The translations under genes and the position numbers were made by a program. DNA of 64,000 nucleotides, taken from NCBI GenBank assembly GCA_028564705.1, contig JAPXFQ010002690.1, forward strand, positions 1,084,501 to 1,148,500, written 5' to 3'. This DNA is from Apricaphanius iberus. Taxonomy: Eukaryota > Chordata > Actinopteri > Cyprinodontiformes > Aphaniidae. Of this stretch, positions 12,201 to 22,083 are shown in pieces (the first letter of the stretch is position 1; each line of letters begins with the position of its first letter). The notes below the pieces were generated by a model. The model was not told the origin of the DNA, searched no databases, and was given only the letters and a program-made list of their open reading frames with translations.

Positions 12201-14914
12201 TGGGGACTATTTAGTGCTCCAGTCAGAAACAATTCCAATCACTCCGGCCTTTTCTCTGGCAACAAACACAATTACTTTTTACTGAAGGAATGATGTGATT
12301 TAGAGTCTTCCTGGTATTAAAACTTTAAATTGTTAAAACCTTAGCATACCTTGATACGAGTAACAGGCTCATGACTCATTCAAATAGATTTTCAGAAAGG
12401 TCTATGGAAAGGTGAACGCTTGGCCAGCTTCCTGTTTGAAACTTGGGCCACAGAATGTCTGCTAGGACATTTGTCCAAACGTCAGCCCAATCAGACTGAA
12501 CGGCATTGTTCCACAATGTCAGACACCACATGCTCACAGCAAAAACACAAGACCACCATTTGAAATGGAAACAAAAACATTTGTAAATCAAGATGGAGGG
12601 ACATGGAGAGCAGCTCTCTGCTGTGTGCTCTCTTTCAGAGCTTACATAATGAAAATGACATTATGACACGTATCTGAAGAGCTGCAAGGCTCTGTACGTA
12701 GACATCAGAAGCACCAGAGCACTTAACCTTTCTTTGAGCTTCCTTTCTCCCATACCGTCCATGTCACACTGCTGAACGCCTGAGTGAAACGAATGCTCAG
12801 AGAATCTGTCATAAATTGTAAGATGGACTCTCTAGAGATGACTGTGTTCTGGGATGTGCTACATATTAGGAGCTGCTTTCAACCACCCATGTGGCATACT
12901 CTTTCTTCTGCACTAATTTTAACCACTCAAGTGCACTTTCCCATGAACTCAACCTTGTCTAATCCACACAGTAAGGCTCCTCATAGTTTCTTTCCGCAGA
13001 TGATAAGATCAGTTCCCATGAGATAAGTGTGCTGTTTAGCAATGTGGTTAGGGAATATTTGGAGAATAGGGAGAAGGGTTGGAAGTTAATCAATATGTCT
13101 GGTGATTTGATCTAGAATTTGGGTGGATCTCAATGGTAGAGAAAGCTACAGCTACAATCAAGTGATAGCAATTTATAACAAAACATTGATTAAATTAAGG
13201 AGTTTTGTGGCAGATAATGCCTTATTTAGAGGAAGCACTTGCCATGCCCCCACAACTCCCATTGTATGGATATACGCTGATTGCAAGTGGATATAAATTT
13301 CTTCCCGAAGGACTCCGAGTGGCCCCATACTTGTCTTGGTGAGCAGGCGAAGGTAAACAATGCTATTAATAAGGTCCAGGTTGAACAAAACTGAACTTCT
13401 CTTTAAAAATAATATTATAAATAAGAAAAGACTGTATTGATATCACAGTGTGGACAATCACATGTTAAGGCAGCATGTGCAAAAAAAAAAGAAACTATAC
13501 CATTCATAATGCAGCAAAACTACAAAAGTATAACTTGTTTACAAGGTGGGATATTGTTTGGTTCCTTTAAACACCTGATTTGCTTCTGCTGGGTGTCAGT
13601 TTGCTTGTTTGGCGCAGACCACAGTTCACTTGGTTGCATTCATGCCGGCGAAAAAGGTATTGACTAAGGGAAGGAGTGAGTTTGAGTTTTTTTTTAAGTG
13701 AACTAAATGAGGCTGGTGTGAATACACTCTTATAAATACTATTGACATCAAGTCAAATAACCCCAGAAGTCTCCACAAACCTTAAAATATCATCACAGGA
13801 CCCATTGATTGCTCTCACTAATGCTGATACAAACTTACGTACCTGTAGCTACAATCAGAAAAGTACTGCATAAGTTGAACTGTCAGGCGGGATGTGCAAA
13901 GAGAAATGCTTTTTTTCACTCTATGAATAACATGAAGAACAACCACATCCCAGCTTAAAGGACAAAAGTGGAAGTCTCCAAGTTTAGGTATACTTTGCTG
14001 CACCAAAGCTTGAGGAACATGTGACAAAAACGATTTAAAAAATAGGTAAATTAAACTGAATCAGAAATGGATGATATATGCGCATATCAGCAAATCCTCC
14101 TAGGACTGACTAAAAATTAAGAAACAGAAATTACTGGACAAAGTCAACACTCAAATCTTGATGTCATTGACATGCTGTAGGTTGACATGAATCTGGCTGT
14201 ATCTGGAATAAATTCCGTAAACAGGTCACTCCTCAAAATGAGGAGGGAGGTATATTTTCTCAGATTGATGTCTGGCAGATGTCAAAAATAAAAATCTCAC
14301 TGAAATTATTTCATACCACTAGCTATGAGAGGGTATATCAATTTTCTTATCCTAATAAATTAAATTATTTTTTGTTTATATATAATGCTTAATTAGTAAA
14401 AAAAATTGTTAATCTTATTTTTTACATGCAAAATTGTTCACTTCTCTGAGATAAAACATGAAAATAATATGTCATCTCTATTATTTGAACATTTCTTAAT
14501 AAATAACTAAATTAGATAGGGTGTTCAAATTTTTTTCAAATGGGCTGCACAACCGTGCAGTGGATCACGCTTTGCTCTTAGCATATTTGCCTGAGATGTG
14601 ACCAACAGAAATGAAGAGAGGCAGGCACAGTAAAAAACCTACACAAAAGAGAAAACAAAAAGCCAAGACAACACTTCAGAGTGTTCTTCTCCTGAACGGC
14701 TTTGGCACTTAATTTGTTTTTACCCAATTACAGTAAGTAGCATGCCCGAGGATTATGAGGTGCTTTTGAAAGCCAATGAAATGATCTGTCCTCTAGTCTA
14801 TATAGAGAGCCTGGTGTGGATCTGAATGAGTGTGACACCTCTCCACGGTGGGTAACCTACACAAGGAGAGGCCTTTCATCCTCAGTTCTAAAATAAGAGG
14901 TGCAAAATGCATAG
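9296..14914. other. Long stretch without recognisable features
   Basis: About 5.6 kb in which I see no gene, RNA or bounded transposon. Short frames (for example 10863-11120 and 12376-12591) lack motifs, splice-site support or a credible composition shift. There is a 14-base A run near 10680 and a short TA run near 11930. Distant regulatory sequence or decayed repeats cannot be excluded by reading. Confidence 0.5.
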
Positions 14915-15182
14915 TTTTTAGGTTTTAACTGCAGACGGTCAGCTTTTATTTGAGGGTATTTACATCCAAATCAGGTGAACGGTGTAGGAATTACAACACT
15001 TTGCATATGTGCCTCCCACTGTTAAGGGACCAAAAGTAATGGGACAATTGGCTTCTCAGCTGTTCCATGGCCAGGTGTGTGTTATTCCCTCATTATCCCA
15101 ATTACAGATAGCAGATAAAAGGTCCAGAGTTAATTTCAAGTGTGCTATATGCATTTGGAATCTGTTGCTGTCAACTGTCAAG

Positions 15183-16553
15183 ATGAGATCCAAAGAGCTG
15201 TCACTATCAGCGAAGCAAGCCATCACTAGGCAGAAAAAACAAAAGAAACCTATCAGAGAGATAGCAAAAACATTAGGCGTGGCCAAAACAACAGTTTGGA
15301 ACATTCTCAAAAAGAAGGAACGCACCGGTAAGCTCAGCAATACCAAAAGACCCAGAAGACCACGGAAAAGAACTGTGGTGGATGACAGAAGAATCCTTTC
15401 CCTGGTGAAGAAAACACCCTTCACAACAGTTGGCCAGATCAAGAACACTCTCCAGGAGGTAAGTGTATCTGTGTCAAAGTCAACAATCAAGAGAAGACTC
15501 CACCAGTGTGAATACAGAGGGTTCACCACAAGATGTGAACCATTGGTGAGCCCCAAAAACAGGAAGGCCAGATTAGAGTTTGCCAAACATCTAAAATAGC
15601 CTTCACAATTCTGGAACAACATCGTATGGACAGATGAGACCAAGATCAACTTGTACCAGAGTGATGGGAAGAGAAGAGTATGGAGACGGAAAGGAACTGC
15701 TCATGATCCTAAGCATACCACTTCATCAGTGAAGCATGGTGCTAGAAGTGTCATGGCGTGGGCATGTATGGCTGCCAGTGGAACTGGTTCTCTCGTATTT
15801 ATTGACGATGTGACTTCTTTTTTTTTTTCTTTTTTTTTTTAACGTGTCCTGTCTAGCAGTATGCTACTCAGAATTGATGTCTGAGTACCAAGTACAAGCC
15901 CAACAGTTTTACTTTCCCAAGCAGAGTATTACAGCTTCGCTGTAGTACGCCACTTGAAGTATATGTATGAAAAATCTTTATTAGTGATTACTGTGGGTTC
16001 AATTTCCTGACGTCATGGACATTAAACTGAGACAAGAAGGGAGAAAGGAAGAAGGTGAAGAAAAGAAACCGGACCAACAGAGGGGCGAACCGACGACACA
16101 AGACAGGGAGGCAAATAAAGAACACAGGAAAACATCCCAGACGATGTGACTTCTGACAAAAGCAGTAAGATGAATTCTGAAGTGTTTCGGGCAATATTAT
16201 CTGCTCATATTCAGCCAAATGCCTCAGAACTCATTGGACGGCGCCTCACAGTGCAGATGGACAATGACCCAAAGCATACTGCAAAAGCAACCAAAGAGTT
16301 TTTGAAGGGAAAGAAGTAGACTGTTTTGCAATGGCCAAGTCAATCACCTGACCTGAAGTCGATTGAGCATGCATTTCACTTGCTGAAGACAAAACTGAAG
16401 GGAAAATGCCCCAGGAACAAGCAGGAACTGATAACTGTTGCAGTAGAGGCCTGGCAGAGCATCACCTGGGATGAAACCCAATGTCTGGGGATGTCTACGT
16501 GTTCCAGACTTCAGGCTGTAATTGACTGCAAAGGAGTTGCAACCAAGTATTGA
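15183..16553 (+). pseudogene. Tc1-like transposase pseudogene (two nonsense codons, one insertion)
   Basis: This gene encoded a cut-and-paste transposase of the Tc1/mariner DDE type. From the ATG at 15183 the frame starts MRSKELSLSAKQAI, followed by a paired helix-turn-helix DNA-binding region with a PRRPRKR basic patch between the halves. A TAG at 15597-15599 interrupts it. The same frame continues with WTDET (first catalytic Asp, about 15640), then MDNDPKHTAKA (second Asp, about 16259-16290), a second TAG at 16317-16319 where Trp is expected, and SPDLKSIEHAF (catalytic Glu), ending at 16553. The 336 extra bases at 15819-16154 (insert plus duplicated target) are a multiple of three, so the frame is the same on both sides. 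Without them the length would be about 344 residues, normal for the family. All three catalytic acids survive; the gene is inactive. Confidence 0.93.
15804..16154 (-). mobile_element. Poly(A)-tailed retroposon inserted in the transposase, with 15-bp target duplication
   Basis: The 15-mer GACGATGTGACTTCT occurs at 15804-15818 and again at 16140-16154. Between them are 321 bp beginning with an interrupted T-run (15819-15840), which is a poly(A) tail when read on the minus strand. An AATAAA signal occurs on the minus strand near 15978-15984. Long direct repeats plus a poly(A) tail are the marks of LINE-driven retroposition. The body has no clear tRNA A/B boxes and no frame I recognise, so it may be a retrocopy of a non-coding or 3' UTR transcript, or an unfamiliar SINE. 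Confidence 0.9.
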
Positions 16554-16806
16554 AATGTATAAGTTTGATTTATGGTTCTTATTCTGTCCCATTACTTTTG
16601 GTCCCTTAACAAGTGGGAGGCAAATATGCAAAGTGTTGTAATTCCTACACCGTTCACCTGATTTGGATGTAAATACCCTCAAATAAAAGCTGACAGTCTG
16701 CAGTTAAAGCACATCTTGTTCGTTTCATTTGATATCCATTGTGGTGGTGTATAGAGCCAAAAATGTTAGCATTGTGTTGATGTCCCAATATTTATGGACC
16801 TGAATG

Positions 16807-16837
<31 letters not shown>

Positions 16838-16838
16838 G
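16807..16838. repeat. (TA)n microsatellite
   Basis: A TA tract lying at the right terminus of the Tc1-like transposon. Confidence 0.9.
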
Positions 16839-17449
16839 ATAAAAAGGGGGAAATGTAGAACTTGAGTGAACACACAGAGATATGGTAAAAAAAAACATGC
16901 AACGTTAGCATGCTGCCATAATCTATATTCAGTAGAATTTTCAGTTATGACCTGCTGTTATTTTTTATTTTTTTTTTGGTGTGTTTGAGGGAGCCCTTCT
17001 GGTAACACTTACAGTGCAAATATCAATCTATTTGCCTGTGAAAACATACAGTCAATGTAAGTAAACTGACTGTTTCTATAGAATTTAGGAGGGAACGTTG
17101 CAGCCAGCTGTTGCTTAAATTATGCAATGAATAAAAATGATGTAGTCTCTGAGTTCGGGAGATTTCTGTAGTTTGTGGTTCTCAAAGATGATGACATACT
17201 AAAAGATGTCCGAGCCACCTCAAATGGCTCCTCTTGATGTGGAGGAGCAGTGGCTCTGCTCTCAGCTCCTCTCCAATGACAGCGATTCTCACCCTATATC
17301 AATTAACCCTTACCCAGCAAATCATCATCATATGCAACGCGGTGTCATCACTGAAAACTGCTCTCTCTGTGCAGCCAAAGGGTGGCTGTCAGAAAGCCTG
17401 ACACCGCTGTGCTTCAGTCTACCACTTTGTGACGCACCACTTTTTTACA
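16839..17449. other. Unassigned sequence
   Basis: No recognisable gene or repeat. The 17206-17523 frame has no domain and runs into the hAT end downstream. Confidence 0.4.
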
Positions 17450-17559
17450 TCCCCAGTAAAAGTAATGGCATTGCAACAATAGGAAAAGTAATTAATTTGA
17501 TTACTCCATTACCCAGAGAATAACGCCGTGATACTTACAGGCTCTTACTCCCAACACTG
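17450..17559. mobile_element. hAT-type transposon end (fragment)
   Basis: The sequence AAAAGTAATTAATTTGATTACTCC...TAACGCCGT runs into CTTACTCCCAACACTG at 17544-17559. The inverted form, CAGTGTTGGGAGTAAG, is nearly the same terminus as the full element starting at 49788. No partner end was found to the left. Confidence 0.65.
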
Positions 17560-17914
17560 CTCATCATATTTTGAATGTTCCTCAAATGCATCATGGGTGC
17601 GCAGATACAGCGTCTGCCTTTTTTTTCCCTTTGAAAAGAGTGAACGTAAAGAACGATGTTTGTGTGTAGCCTATAAAACAACGACCAGACTTATATACCT
17701 GCAGATTTATTTTTTACTTATGAATTTATTTTAAATATCAGACAAATGTGTTTCATAGTGGATGAAATTAACTGAGAAATGTTTATGATTGGTCAGTAGA
17801 TGTACTATGATGAGAAGCTGTGTGCAGTGTGCATTGATGTCGAGTAGTCATGTGACTTATAACAAATCAGACTCAAATCAAACAAAAATTCCAGTGGGTT
17901 AAAATTATACATTA

Positions 17915-17940
17915 TAGATAGATAGATAGATAGACAGATA
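17915..17940. repeat. (GATA)n microsatellite
   Basis: About six GATA units, the last ones with a substitution. Confidence 0.9.
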
Positions 17941-17964
17941 TATTAGTTAAATCATCCATATTGA

Positions 17965-18615
17965 AGGTGAACTTAAATTCAACTCACTTTTATTTATACA
18001 GCGCCAATTCACAACAAATGTTATCTCAAGGCACTTTACAACAAAAGTCAATTTAATACAATTATACAAACATTCAATCAGTTAAAAGTTTTCTATCTAA
18101 GGAATCCCAGCAGATTGCAATGAGTCGACGTGAGGTTGTGCCTGGATCATGCAGACTCCAACCACAGCAATTCCTCAGCAATCCCTCATACTGTATGTAG
18201 TGACAGTGGATAGGAAAAACTCCCCTTTAACAGAAAGAAACCCCCGGCAGAACCTGGCTCAGTAAAAGGGGTCATCTGCCACAACCGTCTGGGGGTCCGA
18301 GAAGACAGAGAAGAGACAGCATGGAGAATGCTTTGTCACTTTGAATATCATCTGGACCGATGTTCTCCGTCCAGCAGGGGACTTTATAGTTGAGTAGGGT
18401 ACCAGACCGTGTGGAGCTTCTATGGGGAGAAAAATACTGAGAAAAAACTGGGTTAACAATCGCAATAATAGCAGAAAAATATATATCTGGAGAGTAGTAG
18501 AAGAGAAAAGTAGAAAAGAGACAAAACGTGGTCAGTCTGTCCTCCAACAGTCTAAACCTACAGTATAGCAGCATAACTACAAAAGTAGCTCAGGATAACC
18601 TTAGCCTATAACTAT
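17965..18615 (-). mobile_element. L2-family LINE, 3' UTR (distal part, separated by the retrovirus)
   Basis: On the minus strand this is the LINE tail ending in AAATAAAAGTGAGTTG near 17985. It shares its last ~150 bp with the copies at 9129-9295 and 38375-38530. The CTAT that ends it at 18612-18615 is repeated at 30738-30741 on the far side of the retrovirus, and the LINE sequence continues there without loss. This segment and 30738-34900 were therefore one LINE before the retrovirus entered. Confidence 0.88.
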
Positions 18616-19214
18616 TGTTGGCTCCTCGTTCCCATGCGATCGGCACTCGCTTCCGGAGAGTGTAGGGGCGCCAACATTTACCCCGGCGGGAGTTTTTTCA
18701 AAATAAAATCAGAGCTGAGAGACAGAGATGGAAATGATGCACAGACACAGAATTTCTGTTTCACACTCATACACACCTGCAGGTGGAGAACAGTCAGAAC
18801 TGAGTTGAACTGAACTGAACTGCCGTATACAGGGGTGTACCATTTTTATTAAAGAAGAACAAAGAACGTAGTCACATGTCTATTCTCCTCCCCCTAGATT
18901 TTATTACACCAAACGTTTATTCTCAAGGTTTCCTGAGTTATCGCTGTAACCATCCGGTCTGTTTATGACTGTCTACTCCCTACTCTGTTTCTTATCTCTG
19001 CATCCCACTTTTACAACGTGCAATAAACTTAGCCTAGAGTTTTACGACTTAAAAGCTTTCCCCCATATACCATACTTGACAAAACATTTCTTTACTATCA
19101 TGCAAGCTAATAAAAACAGACTTTTACTTTCTGAATACTAACTAAAGATTATATAAACATATTCAATACGAGACTGTTATATAAAGTAGCCCTAAAAAAT
19201 ATGAAATCACGACA
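18616..19214 (-). repeat. 3' LTR of the endogenous retrovirus
   Basis: 599 bp, starting TGTCGTGATT and ending GGAGCCAACA on the minus strand. It matches 30117-30737 throughout but with uneven divergence. The first ~137 bp on the minus strand (19214 back to 19078) are almost identical to the other LTR, while 18850-19060 differs by many substitutions and indels. Candidate poly(A) signals (AATAAA on the minus strand) lie at 18845-18850 and 18900-18905. Confidence 0.95.
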
Positions 19215-19226
19215 ATTCCCTCTTTC
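19215..19226 (-). promoter_or_regulatory. Polypurine tract (plus-strand primer)
   Basis: On the minus strand GAAAGAGGGAAT lies directly against the TG that opens the 3' LTR, and an A-rich run precedes it. This is where the RNase H-resistant primer for second-strand synthesis sits in retroviruses. Confidence 0.8.
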
Positions 19227-19235
19227 AATCTTTTT

Positions 19236-21002
19236 TTAAATAGATTGACCATTACTCTGTACTTCTCCTTCAGGCTCCAAGTGAGGGATTAACAGATATT
19301 GACCTTGCATATTATTACCAACAGCTTTGTCAATGCATTTTATGAATAATGAACGTATACATGGAATACAACGACATCCACATAACACCATAGTCGACAC
19401 AAATACTGCTAATGAAACCATTATTGACATTGCCAGAGTTTTCCATTTTCCAAACATATTATTTAACAAATTGTCCCACATTGAGGTATCTACACCTGAT
19501 TGTTCTTTTAGCCTATTTGACATTATTCTCAGTCCTTCTACTGCCCTAGTTAATTTTCCATCTGCATTAGTATTATTAGGGATAAACATACAGCATTGAT
19601 CACCAAATATTGAACAGACACCACCCTTTTCAGCTAAGAGCATGTCAACTGCTATTCTATTTTGAAAAGCCATTAAAGAAGTGGCTTTAAGTTGCTCATG
19701 TACAGCCTCAAACCCATCTCTAGTTTTATTAGCTAATTTCTGTACATTATAGTGTATATAATTTATTCTGTCCACATTCTTATTTATTGAACACCACCAG
19801 CAAATACTCGATTCCCACCCTGCTGAGATCTGATTAACCAATTTATATTCGTCTGGAACACCTCTAGGAACTCCAATGGCATCAATATAAGTTGGATCCT
19901 CTTCATGGCCTATTTCCCTCTTTTTAACATGATTATTCAAAGTGAGAAAAGTCTGATCTCCTGTGGGATCATACGTAAATATTGCTACCGGCATAATTAA
20001 TGTAACGGGTGCACATAATCCTGTCCAATTACTAGGTAAAATGGAGCGGAGGAACTTTCCTCCACACCACCACCAAATATCAGCACGAGCCTGAAAAGAT
20101 TTAATAGAAGTTTGGATTGAATTGCAATATGTGATGTTGACTGAACCCACTAATTTATTTCCAGGCTTATCATTTTTGAAACAAGTAAAATTATTTGGAG
20201 CAACATTACTATCAAAGAAAGGTGGGGTAGCTCTGTTATCAGCTATAGGGAATAATTTCTCCCAGTTACTACAACCTTTTACTGGATTTACACTAGACAG
20301 CAGGGAAACCAGACAAGTTGTGTTGAGCTCAACAGGTGCAGGGACCACCTTGAGAATAGGTCTGGCTCCCATGCACACAACACAATCCCGCCTTGCTTCT
20401 TGTCCTGCTTGTTCTACCATAAGCAACCAATTATTAGTGGAGCCACCCACACCTGTCATCATTTCAAAGTAATCGTCCACAGATGGTTCTTCTTTAATTA
20501 TACTACCTCTTGCTGCTGAGGCCTGATTTTGACTTACCGAGGTGGAAGCATTACGAGAATCTTGACAGATCATAATAGGAAATTGAACATCTTTTCCCCC
20601 TTTATAAACCCAAATTATAAAGAGAGTACAACCTTGCCCATTCTCGAGATATTTTAAGGGGAGATCACTTTTAGTTAAATTAACAGTAAGAAGTAATTTA
20701 TCTGCAACCTTATCCAATTTAACCAAAGGACGCATATGTCTTGCATAAGCTGTAGTAGTGTACCTTCTCCAGTCATATCCACGGGGATCAGCAATTAAAG
20801 TGGACCAACTAGTATCTTTTTGATCATTTGTTATGTACCACAAGGGGTAGGTTTTATATTTACTTGCTTGTTCTCCCTTATAAACTAATGTATTTAAGGG
20901 AATAGTAATCACTGCAGATCGTCCTCTTGGTATGCAAAATTGAGAAAATCCACGATGTGCGGCGGAAGTGCCACACAGTGAATAGGGAGATGATTTAGCC
21001 AT
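19236..21002 (-). CDS. env: Retroviral envelope glycoprotein (Env), main open frame
   Basis: This encodes the surface and transmembrane subunits of a gamma-type retroviral envelope. Numbering from the Met at 21002 (588 residues): many N-glycosylation sequons, a CVVC (C-x-x-C) motif at 207-210 in SU, a second CWWC at 401-404, then a heptad-rich helix region. An AEKGGVC immunosuppressive-domain-like segment leads into CX6CC (C463, C470, C471). A transmembrane helix spans about 522-543, followed by a cytoplasmic tail of about 45 residues. No R-x-K/R-R furin site was found; the nearest basic cluster is KKR at 360-362. The frame has no internal stop. The Met at 21002 is probably not the native start, because an in-frame signal-peptide-like segment lies upstream behind one stop. 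Similar TM segments occur in Env proteins of spiny-rayed fishes, an inference that needs a search. Confidence 0.93.
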   Translation of the reverse strand: MAKSSPYSLCGTSAAHRGFSQFCIPRGRSAVITIPLNTLVYKGEQASKYKTYPLWYITNDQKDTSWSTLIADPRGYDWRRYTTTAYARHMRPLVKLDKVADKLLLTVNLTKSDLPLKYLENGQGCTLFIIWVYKGGKDVQFPIMICQDSRNASTSVSQNQASAARGSIIKEEPSVDDYFEMMTGVGGSTNNWLLMVEQAGQEARRDCVVCMGARPILKVVPAPVELNTTCLVSLLSSVNPVKGCSNWEKLFPIADNRATPPFFDSNVAPNNFTCFKNDKPGNKLVGSVNITYCNSIQTSIKSFQARADIWWWCGGKFLRSILPSNWTGLCAPVTLIMPVAIFTYDPTGDQTFLTLNNHVKKREIGHEEDPTYIDAIGVPRGVPDEYKLVNQISAGWESSICWWCSINKNVDRINYIHYNVQKLANKTRDGFEAVHEQLKATSLMAFQNRIAVDMLLAEKGGVCSIFGDQCCMFIPNNTNADGKLTRAVEGLRIMSNRLKEQSGVDTSMWDNLLNNMFGKWKTLAMSIMVSLAVFVSTMVLCGCRCIPCIRSLFIKCIDKAVGNNMQGQYLLIPHLEPEGEVQSNGQSI

Positions 21003-21071
21003 TAAGTTTCTTCTCGGTCTAATTGAGTGAACTTCAACCTGTGTTTGATTTGTAGAACTATTATAGGGCCA

Positions 21072-21161
21072 TTAACCACAACAGTAAAGGATAATATTGA
21101 CCAATAACATCATGCAAAAACCTGTGGTGCACAGCACCTTCTTATTTTCCCAAAGATGCAT
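21072..21161 (-). pseudogene. Env signal-peptide segment ending in one nonsense codon
   Basis: An ATG at 21161, in the same frame as the main env frame, opens 29 codons: a short charged start with two Lys, then a hydrophobic core containing CMMLLV and ending in Cys-Cys-Gly. This looks like a signal peptide. A TAA at 21072-21074 ends it. The frame is then open for 23 more codons (with an NSS sequon) up to the Met at 21002. One point mutation therefore separates the likely leader from the rest of Env. Confidence 0.8.
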
Positions 21162-22083
21162 ATTTTCTGTTGGTGTGATCCTATGTTTATTTTAACCAAG
21201 GAAGGGTGTCTGTTTTTCTTTATCTTTACCTTTAAGCAATTATTTTTATTTTATTAATTTATTTTTTATCGTTTTAACCCAATTCAATATTCTTTTTGTA
21301 CAAGGCAAACTCTAGCAATTGTCACAACCTAAAAAACATTGACAGAAAACCATATCATCAAAAAAGATAACTGAAACCAAGATTTAGTAATCAAGTCAAC
21401 CTAATTATGATTTAAACACCCCTTAAAATGCTTTAGCGTATTAATAAAAACTTTTATAAAACCGTAAAAACTAAGTATTATGACAAAATCCTACAAATTT
21501 ACTACTTAAAAAGTCTTTGACACCCTCTTAGGCAGTGTCTAACAATCTGCACCTGTAGAATAAAAATTGGTTAAACAACCTGTAAAAAAAACAGAAAAAT
21601 GATTAATAAATGTTCAGTCTTTATTATTATATTTTTTAGTCTTTATTCTTGTTTATTCCTCCGTCACCAAGCGGCTGCAAGTGGTGAGACGATTCAGTAG
21701 AGTGGGCTCTTTATTTCTTCCAATTTTTTTCAGATCGCCCTCAATGAAATGCCAGCTACTTCATTAACTGAACATTTCCCCCAATAACACAAATACACAG
21801 ACAGGCCCCGCCTCCTGGCTTCTTTCACCGATTGTGAAGTGGTCAAAACCTGCTGTGTAATGTGTTAGATGTTTTGCGATCTTTCTCTTCTGTATACTCC
21901 CTCTTCGAGAAAAGCAAGCCCAAATTGCTTATCTCGCCCAATTTTGGCACATAAAGATCACACTGAATGATCACAGCAACCGGAACCACTCTTCTGGGTG
22001 GGCCAAGCCCTGCCTCCTGGCTTCGGCAGTCGATACTGCCTAGTCAGAACCGACACCACCCACTGCAGAGAGATTCCCCCAGG
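21162..22083. other. Pol-env intergenic region of the provirus
   Basis: About 0.9 kb with no minus-strand frame of note. It is very AT-rich at 21200-21650. An 18-mer, GCCCYGCCTCCTGGCTTC, occurs at 21805-21822 and again at 22007-22024, with weaker similarity continuing ~30 bp. In most gammaretroviruses pol and env are adjacent or overlap, so this gap is unusual. Confidence 0.6.

Larger units (their letters stand above)
14915..16806 (+). mobile_element. Tc1-like transposon with inverted repeats, left end truncated
   Basis: The left arm from TTTTAACTGCAGAC (about 14925) through the block ending TAAGGGACCAAAAGTAATGGGAC (about 15045) is matched inverted at about 16584-16710. The right side continues about 100 bp further out, to TATTTATGGACCTGAATGTATA at about 16806, where it meets a TA repeat. 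The equivalent outer part is missing on the left, so the element has lost its left terminus and could not move as a unit. It encloses one transposase gene. An unrelated retroposon inserted at 15819-16139 lengthens it. Confidence 0.92.

Noticed and set aside
15056..15649. 197-codon minus-strand frame
   Set aside because: It lies exactly opposite the Tc1 transposase and has no motif of its own.
17206..17523. 105-codon plus-strand frame as a host exon
   Set aside because: No domain or splice-site support, and it reads into a hAT terminus.
20122..20472. 116-codon plus-strand frame
   Set aside because: It is the antisense shadow of env.
19236..21002. Domesticated, functional host env (syncytin-like)
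   Set aside because: The stop after the signal peptide, the location inside an otherwise full provirus and the lack of transcription evidence argue against it for this copy.
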